Source: Lautropia sp. (lineage in GTDB: Bacteria > Pseudomonadota > Gammaproteobacteria > Burkholderiales > Burkholderiaceae_E). From it: 64,000 bases of DNA. The notes under the pieces were generated by a model that was not told the origin of the DNA, searched no databases, and worked only from the letters and a program-made list of their open reading frames with translations. This document shows, one piece after another, positions 56,487-64,000 of the stretch (position 1 is the first letter of the stretch; every line of letters starts with the position of its first letter). Location of the stretch: the NCBI GenBank assembly GCA_030532895.1, contig JAUNKF010000004.1:1-64000 (forward strand), in the 5' to 3' direction. The position numbers were made by a program, and so were the translations under genes.

Positions 56487-56870
56487 TCAGCCAGCCGGCT
56501 TCAGGCCCGACAGCGCTTTGGCCGGTGCTGCGCCAGACAGCGACACGGGCTTGGCGCCCCACAGCTCTTCGAGGTTGTAGTAGGCGCGGATGTTGGCCTG
56601 CATCACATGCACGATCAGGTCGCCCAGATCGACCAGCACCCATTCGCCGGTGTCTTCACCCTCGACCGAGACGACCGGGTAGCCGGCTTCACGGGCTTTT
56701 TCCGAGACGCGGGCGGCCAGGGCGCGGGTCTGGCGGTTGGAGGTGGCGGTGGCCAGCACCACGCGGTCGAAAAGGTCGGACAGATCCGAGGTGTCGAAGA
56801 CGCGGATGTCCTGGGCTTTGACATCTTCGAGGGCGTCGACCACGACGTTTTGCAGCTGAGTGATGCTCAT
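56487..56870 (-). CDS. rsfS: Ribosome silencing factor RsfS
   Basis: The 127-residue product binds ribosomal protein L14 and blocks subunit joining under starvation. It shows the RsfS pattern: VVDALEDVKAQDIRVFDTSD, VVLATATSNRQTRALA and EGEDTGEWVLVDLGDLIVHV. The C-terminal 20 residues (SGAAPAKALSGLKPAG) are a low-complexity tail. Start ATG 56870. It normally follows nadD directly; here the VapBC pair intervenes and about 155 bp of AT-richer sequence precede it. Confidence 0.95.
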   Translation of the reverse strand: MSITQLQNVVVDALEDVKAQDIRVFDTSDLSDLFDRVVLATATSNRQTRALAARVSEKAREAGYPVVSVEGEDTGEWVLVDLGDLIVHVMQANIRAYYNLEELWGAKPVSLSGAAPAKALSGLKPAG

Positions 56871-57026
56871 GGGCAGCGTTGGAATGCGTTGGATGAAAGC
56901 TGAAAATACCTGAAACGGCTTGGTGTCAGGACAGCATAACCGACTGGCCTGAAAGAGGAGGAATATAACCGCTGGCGGCTATGGGTGCGAGACGCGGCTC
57001 ATGACACGCTCCAAGAAAGGGTCTTG

Positions 57027-57455
57027 TCAGGTGCCACCCAGCCAAGGATTCAGCAGCTTGATGTCGATACCGTTGAAATCGGCGATGTTACGTGTCACCA
57101 GCGTCAAATCCTGAACTTGTGCGGTTGCTGCAATCAAAGCATCCATTTCTGGCCTGGGGTTCGGAACATGCAGATGGCTGCATTGAAAGGCAATTTGGGT
57201 CGTGACCGGTATGATCCGGCTGGAGAACAGGGGTATGACCTGTTCATCTAGCCATGTTCTCAATATCCGCCCTTGGGTGGGGTCTCGACGTTCCATCAGC
57301 AGTGTGCCCAGATTCAGCTCATGAATTGTGATGACAGAAAGGTATAGCTGATCACCTGATACCTGTCTGGCCCAGCGACCGACATGGGGGGCACAGTTTC
57401 CGCTTTTCAGCTTTCTCAATTCCGAGATGACATTGGTGTCCAGTAGGTACTTCAT
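57027..57455 (-). CDS. vapC: VapC-type PIN-domain toxin ribonuclease
   Basis: The 142-residue product has the PIN acidic residues in order: Asp6 (YLLDTNVIS), Glu46 (TIHELNLGT), Asp105 (EMDALIAATA) and Asp126 (NIADF), which bind Mg for RNA cleavage, often of tRNA or rRNA. The pattern is closest to the FitB/VapC subgroup. Its ATG overlaps the antitoxin stop (ATGA). Base composition is lower in GC than the surrounding operon. The cassette lies between nadD and rsfS, which are normally adjacent. Confidence 0.92.
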   Translation of the reverse strand: MKYLLDTNVISELRKLKSGNCAPHVGRWARQVSGDQLYLSVITIHELNLGTLLMERRDPTQGRILRTWLDEQVIPLFSSRIIPVTTQIAFQCSHLHVPNPRPEMDALIAATAQVQDLTLVTRNIADFNGIDIKLLNPWLGGT

Positions 57456-57709
57456 CTCATGTCGATGGAGCGGGGCAAGGCTTTGGATCTGGGGAAGTCA
57501 ATGTCGATGTCGGCCACTTCTGGTGGCGTGCCCAGCGCGTCCAGCCAGGCAGGCAGATGATCGGTGCTGGCCGGGTCGTTCACTTGTCTTTCTGCCTCGG
57601 CTACAGCGGTTTCGATCAGTTGAACCAAGGTTTCTGACTTGAGAATGCCACGGCGTCTGGCGCGTTCGGCCAAGGCGTCGGGCAGTGTGATGGGGACGGT
57701 GATACTCAT
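57452..57709 (-). CDS. vapB: VapB-type antitoxin
   Basis: The 85-residue product has an N-terminal ribbon-helix-helix-like segment (ITVPITLPDALAERARRRG) for operator binding and a C-terminal acidic tail (PEVADIDIDFPRSK) suited to covering the toxin site. Start ATG 57709 has GGAGG six bases upstream; the longer in-frame form from 57787 would include that ribosome site. It overlaps vapC by four bases. Autorepression by the VapBC complex is expected from family knowledge. Upstream (57710–57871) no clear promoter is seen. Confidence 0.88.
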   Translation of the reverse strand: MSITVPITLPDALAERARRRGILKSETLVQLIETAVAEAERQVNDPASTDHLPAWLDALGTPPEVADIDIDFPRSKALPRSIDMR

Positions 57710-57871
57710 GGCATCCTCCCGGAGGCGGTCGGGGGTGGGCAAGCAGAATAAGATATACCCGAGCGATTGCCAAGGGGAAGGGGACATTTGTACTTTGGGT
57801 TGGCAGCTACGACAGTAGCCTCGGGCAAAAGTCCATGACTTCTTCAGAGTATCCCTGGTTCTTGACGCCGG

Positions 57872-58573
57872 CTAATCGGCTGCCAGGTTGCCGGATGGCG
57901 AGTGTGGCGGCGCATACAACCCATGCCGGTGAATGTAGGCTTCCACTCCCATCGGTAGCAGGCTGTTGACGGGTTGGCCTTCTTGCAGGTGCTGGCGCAG
58001 CATGGTCGAGGAGACGGGCACGGCCGGCATTCTGAAGAAGATGATCTGCCCCGAGGGGGTGTTGGGCAGCGCGCCGGTGCCGCGTTCGTTCAGTATGGCC
58101 TCGATGGGCGGGGGCAGATCGGTGAGTGGCACGCGCTCACGCTGGGTGACGGCGATGTGGGCGTAGTCGAAGAGCATCTCCCACTGATACCAGCTGTCGA
58201 GTCGGCGGAACTGGTCGCTGCCGATGATCAGCATCAGCGGCACCTGCGGGCCGTAGCGCTTGCGTAGCGTGATCAGCGTGTCGAGCGTGTAGCTTGGCCC
58301 CTGGCGGCGGATTTCCTCATCGTCCACGACCCAGCTGGCCGTTTGGGTGTTGGCAGGCAGGGCCGCCACGGCCAGCCGCAGCATGGCCAGCCGGTGGGCG
58401 CCGTCGGCCTGCTGGCCGGCTTTCTGCCAGGGGTTGCCAGCTGGGATCAGCACGAGTTCGTCGAGTTTCAGCGCACTGATGGCGGCCTGACCCAGGGCCA
58501 GATGGCCGACGTGCACGGGGTCGAAGCTGCCGCCCAGGATGCCGATGCGACGAACGGTGCCGATCGTGTTCAT
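57872..58573 (-). CDS. nadD: Nicotinate-nucleotide adenylyltransferase
   Basis: The 233-residue product adenylates nicotinate mononucleotide in NAD synthesis. It has the nucleotidyltransferase motif [16 protein letters not shown] (HxGH) and the C-terminal SSTMLRQHL, in line with the ISSTxxR loop. The tail ends [16 protein letters not shown]. Start ATG 58573 overlaps the hemF stop (ATGA). TTG 58579 is an unlikely alternative. It belongs to the conserved hemF–nadD–rsfS–rlmH order. Confidence 0.95.
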   Translation of the reverse strand: MNTIGTVRRIGILGGSFDPVHVGHLALGQAAISALKLDELVLIPAGNPWQKAGQQADGAHRLAMLRLAVAALPANTQTASWVVDDEEIRRQGPSYTLDTLITLRKRYGPQVPLMLIIGSDQFRRLDSWYQWEMLFDYAHIAVTQRERVPLTDLPPPIEAILNERGTGALPNTPSGQIIFFRMPAVPVSSTMLRQHLQEGQPVNSLLPMGVEAYIHRHGLYAPPHSPSGNLAAD

Positions 58574-59535
58574 AGCCAATCTCGAGCGGGCAGGAAGTCG
58601 GTGTAGAGCCGTGCTTCAGCCGTGCCCGGTTCGGGCTGATACTGGTAGCGCCATTGCACCACCGGCGGCATCGAGCAGAGGATCGATTCGGTGCGCCCGC
58701 CCGAGGCCAGGCCAAAGAGCGTGCCCCGATCCAGCACCAGATTGAATTCCACGTAGCGCCCACGGCGAAGTGCTTGAAACTCGCGCTCGCGCTCACCATA
58801 AGGCATGTCCTTGCGGCGCTCGACGATGGGCAGATAGGCCGAGAGGAAATGATCGCCCACGCTTTGGGTGAGTGCCCAGGCCGTGTCGAAGTCCGGCTCG
58901 TTCAGATCATCGAAAAAGATGCCGCCGATGCCGCGTGCCTCGTTGCGGTGCTTGAGGAAGAAATAGCGGTCGCACCAGGCTTTCATGGCCGGGTAATGTT
59001 CGGCGCCAAAGGGTTTCAGCGCGTCGAAGCACACCTGATGAAAATGCCGGGCGTCTTCTTCCTGCCCGTAGTAGGGCGTCAGATCCATGCCGCCGCCAAA
59101 CCACCAGATGTCGCGCTCGTCCGGCGTGCGGGCCGGCGCGATGAAAAAGCGCACGTTCATGTGCACGGTGGGCACATGGGGGTTGCGCGGGTGCAGCACG
59201 AGCGAGACCCCGGTGGCGCGGGCGCTGCGGCCCGCTATCTGCGGCCGGTTGGCTGAAGCCGTGGGAGGCAGCTCGGGCACGCGCACATTGGAAAACAGCA
59301 CGCCCGCCCGCTCGAACACGGTGCTGTCTTCCAGCACGCAACTGATGCCACCGCCGCCCAGACCCGGCACCGCACCCGGTTGCGGGGCTTCACGTTCCCA
59401 GACATCCCGCAGGAAGCGGCCCCCGTCGATGCCTTCGAGGCCCGCCACGATGCGGCTTTGCAGCCCGGCAAACCAGTCGGCGATGTGGTCGGTGGAAACG
59501 GTGGGGGCAGTGCCAGGGGCGGTGTGCTCGGTCAT
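58570..59535 (-). CDS. hemF: Oxygen-dependent coproporphyrinogen III oxidase
   Basis: The 321-residue product makes protoporphyrinogen IX from coproporphyrinogen III with O2, in heme synthesis. The signature [20 protein letters not shown] followed by HFHQ is complete, as are NVRVPELPP and [18 protein letters not shown]. Start ATG 59535 has GAGAGG about six bases before it; GTG 59541 is an option. It lies ten bases after purD and overlaps nadD, so it is inside a single operon. Use of the aerobic enzyme fits an organism able to grow with oxygen. Confidence 0.96.
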   Translation of the reverse strand: MTEHTAPGTAPTVSTDHIADWFAGLQSRIVAGLEGIDGGRFLRDVWEREAPQPGAVPGLGGGGISCVLEDSTVFERAGVLFSNVRVPELPPTASANRPQIAGRSARATGVSLVLHPRNPHVPTVHMNVRFFIAPARTPDERDIWWFGGGMDLTPYYGQEEDARHFHQVCFDALKPFGAEHYPAMKAWCDRYFFLKHRNEARGIGGIFFDDLNEPDFDTAWALTQSVGDHFLSAYLPIVERRKDMPYGEREREFQALRRGRYVEFNLVLDRGTLFGLASGGRTESILCSMPPVVQWRYQYQPEPGTAEARLYTDFLPARDWL

Positions 59536-59544
59536 GTCCACCTC

Positions 59545-60831
59545 TCAGCCCTTGAGCGCACGATGGCCGATGTCGGTACGATATTGCATCCCGTCAAAGC
59601 GGATGCTGCGTACCCCTTCATAGGCACGGGCATGGGCGGCTTGCAGCGTGCTGCCCAGGGCCGTGACGCCCAGTACCCGGCCTCCGCTCGTGACGATCTG
59701 CCCGTCTTTCTCGGCGGTGCCGGCGTGGTAGATGAACAGATCATCGGCCTCCCGGTTGCCGCCGGTCGGGCAGCCGCTGATCGCATCGCCCTTGGTGGGC
59801 GTGGCCGGATAGCCCTGGGCGGCCAGCACCACGCACAGCGCCGGGCGCGCATCCCACTCGGCTTTCACCTGATCCAGCCGGCCCGCGATGCCGGCCTCGA
59901 TCAGCTCACCCAGCGGGGTCTTGAGGCGGGAGAGGATGGCCTGGGTTTCCGGGTCGCCCAGTCGACAGTTGAACTCCAGCGTGTTGAGGCTGCCGTCCTC
60001 GCCGATCATCAGCCCGGCATAGAGAAAGCCGGTGAAGGGGGTGCCTTCGGCCGCCATGCCACGGATGACGGGCAGGATGATCTCGTTCAGCGCGCGTTGG
60101 TGAATGTCGGGCGTGATGACCGGGGCCGGGGAATAGGCGCCCATGCCGCCCGTGTTCGGGCCTTCATCGCCATCCTTCAGCCGCTTGTGATCCTGGCTGG
60201 TGGCCAGCACCAGCACATGCTCGCCATCGGCCATCACGATGAAGCTCGCTTCTTCGCCAGTGAGGAAGGCTTCGATCACGACGCGCGAGCCTTCGCTGCC
60301 GTGGCTGCCGAGGAATTGATCGACGGCAGCCAGCGCTTCGCCTTCCGTCTGCGCCACGATCACGCCCTTGCCGGCAGCCAGCCCGTCGGCTTTCACGACG
60401 ATGGGCGCGCCCTGCTGGCGGATGTAGGCTTTGGCCTCTGCCGGGTCGGTGAAGGTCTGATAGGCTGCCGTGGGGATGCCGTGGCGCTGCATGAAAGCCT
60501 TGGCAAAATCCTTCGAGGCTTCAAGCCGGGCAGCGGCCTGGGTCGGGCCGAATACCGCCAGACTGCGTGCGCGGAAGCGATCCACCAGCCCGTCGGCGAG
60601 CGGGGCTTCGGGGCCGACCACGGTGAAGGCGAGTTGCTCCTGCGCGGCAAAGTCGGCCAGTGCATCGATGTCGGTGATGGGCAGGTTCTTCATGCCCGGC
60701 TCCCGCGCCGTGCCGGCATTACCGGGGGCCACGAACACGGTTTCAAAGGCGCGCGAGCGGCTCAGGGCCAGGGCGATGGCGTGTTCCCGTCCGCCACTGC
60801 CGACGACCAGGCATCGTTTCTGATCTGCCAT
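59545..60831 (-). CDS. purD: Phosphoribosylamine–glycine ligase
   Basis: This 428-residue ATP-grasp enzyme performs the second step of purine synthesis, joining glycine to phosphoribosylamine. It starts CLVVGSGGREHAIALALSRS, contains APIVVKADGLAAGKGVIVA (ATP-grasp lysine loop), PNTGGMGAYSPAPVI and LEFNCRLGDPETQ (metal-binding). Length is standard. Start ATG 60831 follows GGAAG; the longer reading from 60972 overlaps yebC and is rejected. It is 40 bp after yebC in the same direction. Confidence 0.97.
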   Translation of the reverse strand: MADQKRCLVVGSGGREHAIALALSRSRAFETVFVAPGNAGTAREPGMKNLPITDIDALADFAAQEQLAFTVVGPEAPLADGLVDRFRARSLAVFGPTQAAARLEASKDFAKAFMQRHGIPTAAYQTFTDPAEAKAYIRQQGAPIVVKADGLAAGKGVIVAQTEGEALAAVDQFLGSHGSEGSRVVIEAFLTGEEASFIVMADGEHVLVLATSQDHKRLKDGDEGPNTGGMGAYSPAPVITPDIHQRALNEIILPVIRGMAAEGTPFTGFLYAGLMIGEDGSLNTLEFNCRLGDPETQAILSRLKTPLGELIEAGIAGRLDQVKAEWDARPALCVVLAAQGYPATPTKGDAISGCPTGGNREADDLFIYHAGTAEKDGQIVTSGGRVLGVTALGSTLQAAHARAYEGVRSIRFDGMQYRTDIGHRALKG

Positions 60832-60871
60832 GAATCTTCCTTCAGACGTTGTTGTCGTGTGCCGTGACGCC

Positions 60872-61606
60872 TCAGGCGTCAGCCTCGGCGAAGACGGCGT
60901 TCGTGTAGACCTGTTGCACGTCGTCCACGTTGTCGAGCGCGTCGAGAATCTTCTGCATCTTGACCGCGTCATCGCCCGAGAGCTCCAGCTCGTTCTGGGC
61001 CTTCATCGTGACTTCGGCCACTTCGGCCTTCAGCCCGGCTTCTTCCAGCGCGGTCTTGACGGCGATGAAGTCGCCCGGCTCGGTGATCACTTCGATCGAG
61101 CCATCCTCGTTGGTGAGGATGTCTTGCGCACCGGCTTCCAGACCGATTTCCATCAGCTTTTCCTCGTCGGTGCCGGGGGCAAAGATCAGCTGGCCGCAGT
61201 GGGTGAACTGGAAGGCCACCGAGCCGTCGGTGCCGAGGTTGCCGCCGTGCTTGGTGAGCGCATGGCGCACATCGGCCACGGTGCGGGTGCGGTTGTCGGT
61301 CATGCAGTCGACGATGACGGCCGCGCCACCGACGCCATAGCCCTCATAGCGGATTTCTTCGTAGTTGACGCCTTCCAGCCCGCCAACGCCGCGCTGGATG
61401 GCGCGTTGCACGGTGTCTTTGGGCATGTTGCCGTCGGCCGCCTTCTCGATGGCAAGCCGCAGGCGCGGATTCATGGAAGGGTCTGCACCGCCCATCTTGG
61501 CGGCCACGGTGATTTCCTTGATCAGACGGGTGAACAGCGCGCCGCGCTTGGCGTCCTGGCGCCCCTTGCGGTGCTGGATATTGGCCCATTTGGAATGGCC
61601 GGCCAT
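60872..61606 (-). CDS. yebC: YebC/PmpR-type regulatory protein
   Basis: The 244-residue product of the YebC/TACO1 family opens [20 protein letters not shown] and has [19 protein letters not shown] and [20 protein letters not shown]. Members act as transcription regulators or, as recent work shows, as translation helpers at proline stretches. The gene leads the yebC–purD–hemF–nadD block. Its start at 61606 is clear. A 340-bp divergent region separates it from the DUF853 gene. Confidence 0.95.
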   Translation of the reverse strand: MAGHSKWANIQHRKGRQDAKRGALFTRLIKEITVAAKMGGADPSMNPRLRLAIEKAADGNMPKDTVQRAIQRGVGGLEGVNYEEIRYEGYGVGGAAVIVDCMTDNRTRTVADVRHALTKHGGNLGTDGSVAFQFTHCGQLIFAPGTDEEKLMEIGLEAGAQDILTNEDGSIEVITEPGDFIAVKTALEEAGLKAEVAEVTMKAQNELELSGDDAVKMQKILDALDNVDDVQQVYTNAVFAEADA

Positions 61607-61945
61607 GATCGTGTCCTATTAGCTGAATGGATTGAAACGGTGCGCGTGATGAACGGCTCACGCAAGCGACGGGCGCTGATGCCAGGGATGTTCGGAACAA
61701 GTCCACAGGGATGGTGCCTCCCGTTCCGAGGCGGGTTACCTTGAAGGGTCTGTTCCGCTCATCCCGAGGCGCAGGCCACGTCGGGCTGCCGGCTGGTGGA
61801 CCGCTCGTTGCGAACCCCATGACGAACCTGCCAGACAGGCTCAAGGATTCGTGACACGCAGCCTGGATGATCCGGGCTAAGATAGCCGGCAAGGGAATGC
61901 GAGATTTTAGCATTCCGAACCTGTCCTTCCCCGGAGCCTTGTCTG
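61607..61945. other. Divergent intergenic region yebC–DUF853 ATPase
   Basis: This stretch must contain the promoter for the long minus-strand operon and one for the plus-strand ATPase. TAAGAT near 61880 is a candidate -10 for the latter without a clear -35. No gene, repeat or strong hairpin is visible. Confidence 0.35.
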
Positions 61946-63532
61946 ATGTCTGAAGTCGTGTCGCCCCTGCTGGTGGGCAAGAACGAAACCGCCGAAGTTG
62001 CCTTGCTGCCCGCCATGGGCAACCGTCATGGCCTGATCACCGGGGCCACCGGCACCGGCAAGACCGTCACCCTGCAACAGCTGGCCGAGCGCTTCTCGGC
62101 AGCGGGCGTGCCGGTGTTCATGGCCGATGTGAAGGGCGACCTGACCGGCATCTCGCAGCCGGGCCAGATGTCGCCCAAGCTTCAGGAGCGGCTTGACAAG
62201 TACGGTCTGCCGACGCCCGCCTTTCGTGGCTTTCCGGTCACGCTCTGGGATGTGTACGGCAAGGCGGGCCACCCGGTTCGCGCCACCGTCTCCGACATGG
62301 GGCCGCTGTTGCTCTCGCGGATGATGGGGCTGAACGACACGCAGGAAGGCGTGTTGAACCTCGTCTTCAAGGTGGCTGATGACAACGGCCTGTTGCTGCT
62401 CGACAGCAAGGATCTGCGCGCGATGCTGCAATTCGTGGGCGAGAACGCCAAGCAGTTCACCACGCAGTACGGCAACGTCTCGTCGGCCTCGATCGGGGCC
62501 ATTCAGCGCAACCTGCTCGCCTTGGAGCAGCAGGGCGCCGAGCAGTTCTTCGGCGAGCCGATGCTGAAGCTCTCGGACATGATGCGCACCGCGCCCGATG
62601 GTCGGGGCGTCATCAACGTGCTGATGGCCGATCAGCTGATGAATGCGCCCAAGCTCTATGGCACCTTCCTGCTGTGGTTGCTGGCCGAGCTGTTCGAGCA
62701 ACTGCCTGAAGTGGGCGATGCGGCCAAGCCGAAGATGGTGTTCTTCTTCGACGAGGCTCACCTGCTCTTTGATGATGCGCCCAAGGCGCTGCTCGACAAG
62801 ATCGAGCAGGTGGTGCGGCTGATCCGCTCGAAGGGGGTTGGCGTCTATTTCATCACCCAGAACCCACTGGACGTGCCCGAGACGGTGCTGGGCCAGCTGG
62901 GCAACCGCGTGCAGCATGCGCTGCGCGCCTTCACGCCGCGTGACCAGCGGGCCGTGCGCGCAGCGGCCGAAACGATGCGCGCGAACCCGGCCTTCAATAC
63001 TGAACAAGCCATCAGCGAGCTGGGCGTGGGCGAGGCGCTGGTGTCTTTCCTCGATGCGAAGGGTAGCCCCACCATCGTCGAGCGGGTCTGGATCGTGCCG
63101 CCGGCCTCACGCATCGGGCCGGCCACGGCCGAAGAGCGCCAGGCGCTGATCGCTCAATCGCCGGTGGCGGGTGTCTACGAGCAGCTGGTGGATCGGGAAT
63201 CGGCCTATGAAGTGCTGCGCAACCGTGCGGCCGAAGCAGCCGAAGGCGCTGCCAAGCCGGGGGCTACCAACAACGGCGCCGCCGGTGCCAGTGGTGCCCA
63301 GGGCAGTGCAGCCCAGGAGGGCGGCGGCAGCTTCCTCGATGAGGCACTGGGCGGCCTCTTTGGCGGCGACTCGGGCAGCAAGCGCAGCAGCGGCACCCGG
63401 CGCACCAGCAGCAGTCGTAATGATTCGGTGCTGGAGACGGCCGCCAAGAGCATGATGCGCACGATGGGTTCGCAAGTGGGCCGGGCGCTCGTGCGTGGCA
63501 TCCTCGGCTCGTTGACGGGGCGCAAGCGTTGA
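61946..63532 (+). CDS. DUF853 family ATPase, HerA/YjgR-like
   Basis: This 528-residue P-loop protein carries Walker [14 protein letters not shown] (about 33–45), [15 protein letters not shown], Walker [21 protein letters not shown] (about 265–284) and an arginine-finger-type [16 protein letters not shown], as in HerA/FtsK-type hexameric ATPases. The YjgR family is widespread but has no firm role; nucleic acid translocation is likely. Residues about 430–500 form a Gly/Ala/Ser-rich linker before a short C-terminal amphipathic end ([20 protein letters not shown]). The ATG lies nine bases after GGAG. It seems monocistronic. Confidence 0.92.
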   Translation: MSEVVSPLLVGKNETAEVALLPAMGNRHGLITGATGTGKTVTLQQLAERFSAAGVPVFMADVKGDLTGISQPGQMSPKLQERLDKYGLPTPAFRGFPVTLWDVYGKAGHPVRATVSDMGPLLLSRMMGLNDTQEGVLNLVFKVADDNGLLLLDSKDLRAMLQFVGENAKQFTTQYGNVSSASIGAIQRNLLALEQQGAEQFFGEPMLKLSDMMRTAPDGRGVINVLMADQLMNAPKLYGTFLLWLLAELFEQLPEVGDAAKPKMVFFFDEAHLLFDDAPKALLDKIEQVVRLIRSKGVGVYFITQNPLDVPETVLGQLGNRVQHALRAFTPRDQRAVRAAAETMRANPAFNTEQAISELGVGEALVSFLDAKGSPTIVERVWIVPPASRIGPATAEERQALIAQSPVAGVYEQLVDRESAYEVLRNRAAEAAEGAAKPGATNNGAAGASGAQGSAAQEGGGSFLDEALGGLFGGDSGSKRSSGTRRTSSSRNDSVLETAAKSMMRTMGSQVGRALVRGILGSLTGRKR

Positions 63533-63631
63533 GTTGAAAGGCGATCGCTGGCCAGGATCTACAAGGGCAGGGGCGAGGGGATGAGTAAATCCATACCGCG
63601 CTCCGGCCCAAGTGGATATGGGTGGGTATTG

Positions 63632-63955
63632 TCAGTTGTATCGAGGCGGGAAACCATCGGGAGTTTCGCTGTTTGGGAACTTCCGCTTGGTGTGAAGAAC
63701 TCGCAGGATGCGAATCCGGCGAGAGGTTGGTTTGTAGACGACCAGATAGTTGGGGTGAGCGACAAATTCTCGAGTACCCTTGATGCGCCCTTTCCGAAAG
63801 AGATGGGGCATTCTGGTTAACAGCGAAGCAACTCCCTGCGTGATGGTGTCACGCAATTCTTGGGCTGCTGTCGGATTGAAGTGCTCGATGTAATCGTAAA
63901 TATCCGCTAGATCATCGATCGCAGCTTCAGTCCATTCAACAACGGGCAGTGACAC
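63632..63955 (-). CDS. ParE/RelE-family toxin
   Basis: The 107-residue product has the ParE/RelE pattern: WTEAAIDDLADIYDYIEHFN, LRDTITQGVASLLTRMPHLF, GTREFVAHPNYLVVYK and ILRVLHTKRKFP. ParE members poison gyrase and RelE members cut mRNA at the ribosome; sequence features lean to ParE. Start GTG 63955 has AAGG six or seven bases upstream and overlaps the antitoxin end by 20 bases; an in-frame TTG at 63988 is less likely. The 63533–63631 gap shows nothing. Confidence 0.85.
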   Translation of the reverse strand: MSLPVVEWTEAAIDDLADIYDYIEHFNPTAAQELRDTITQGVASLLTRMPHLFRKGRIKGTREFVAHPNYLVVYKPTSRRIRILRVLHTKRKFPNSETPDGFPPRYN

Positions 63956-64000
63956 GTTTGGCCTTGCGTTCAGCAATGCGTTGATCAAGGAGTTTCATCG
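63936..64000 (-). CDS. Antitoxin of the ParE/RelE pair, 5'-partial (runs off the window)
   Basis: The last 20 or so codons (reading …LLDQRIAERKAKRVTARC, stop at 63936) run into the toxin start with 20 bases of overlap, the usual antitoxin-first layout. The basic/charged C-terminus suits an antitoxin, but too little is present to assign a family. Confidence 0.45.
   Translation of the reverse strand, partial: MKLLDQRIAERKAKRVTARC

Noticed and set aside
57945-57985. 13-bp match to the arm of the 1512–1647 element
   Set aside because: It lies in the conserved C-terminal coding part of nadD and has no partner arm, so it is coincidence.

Overview
The window is high-GC, gene-dense bacterial chromosome. 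The gene orders rpsU–yqeY–dnaG–rpoD and yebC–purD–hemF–nadD–rsfS–rlmH–maf–rng, the Bv3F-type H-NS protein, the long Lys/Ala-rich RpoD N-terminus and the fimT–pilVWX–pilE–pilY1 pilus cluster all point to a betaproteobacterium of the order Burkholderiales. A Lautropia-like organism is a guess. Many housekeeping proteins carry long low-complexity or charged extensions or loop insertions that their families normally lack, so this looks like a lineage habit.

Layout. 1–1.65 kb: end of a BaiN/HI0933-type flavoprotein, whose stop codon lies in one arm of a short inverted-repeat element. 1.8–8.05 kb: macromolecular synthesis cluster (S21, YqeY, primase, sigma-70), closed by a clear terminator. 8.2–19.8 kb: type IV pilus minor-pilin operon with a G11 tract in fimT and two tandem pilY1 genes. 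19.8–25.3 kb: a zinc peptidase, then an ABC importer made of two ATPases with degraded catalytic motifs and one fused double permease. 25.5–34.2 kb: tex, a CAT-anticodon tRNA, H-NS, a lipoprotein, a likely small-RNA locus, fumarase C and a RhlE-type helicase. 34.5–39.7 kb: a GntP permease, GluQ, a flavodoxin-like protein, a DUF456 membrane protein and the tRNA hydroxylation protein TrhO. 40.0–50.05 kb: dnaE, msbA and an LPS/glycan assembly run (two GT2 enzymes, an O-antigen ligase-like protein, a GT8-like enzyme). 50.1–51.0 kb: an AT-richer pair, one member secreted. 51.2–61.6 kb (minus strand): the conserved rng–maf–rlmH–rsfS–nadD–hemF–purD–yebC block, broken by two accessory insertions. One is a low-GC heme-oxygenase-like diiron enzyme (HDO) followed by an EamA exporter; the other is a VapBC toxin–antitoxin pair. 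61.9–64 kb: a HerA-like DUF853 ATPase and a ParE/RelE toxin with the end of its antitoxin at the window edge.

How the genes work together. The primase, replicative polymerase and sigma factor serve replication and transcription. FimT, PilV, PilW, PilX, PilE and the two PilY1 proteins are expected to form the pilus-tip priming and adhesin complex, with possible slipped-strand switching of FimT. MsbA flips lipid A-core while the adjacent glycosyltransferases and ligase complete the LPS. RsfS, RlmH, TrhO, GluQ, RNase G, Tex and S21 act on ribosomes, tRNA or RNA.

The strongest candidates for undescribed biology are the HDO–EamA cassette with a complete six-ligand diiron motif, the ABC importer whose two ATPases both lack the signature motif, catalytic Glu and switch His, and the tandem PilY1 pair that differs by a Lys-rich/Asp10 insert. 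All calls come from reading the sequence; no database search was possible.
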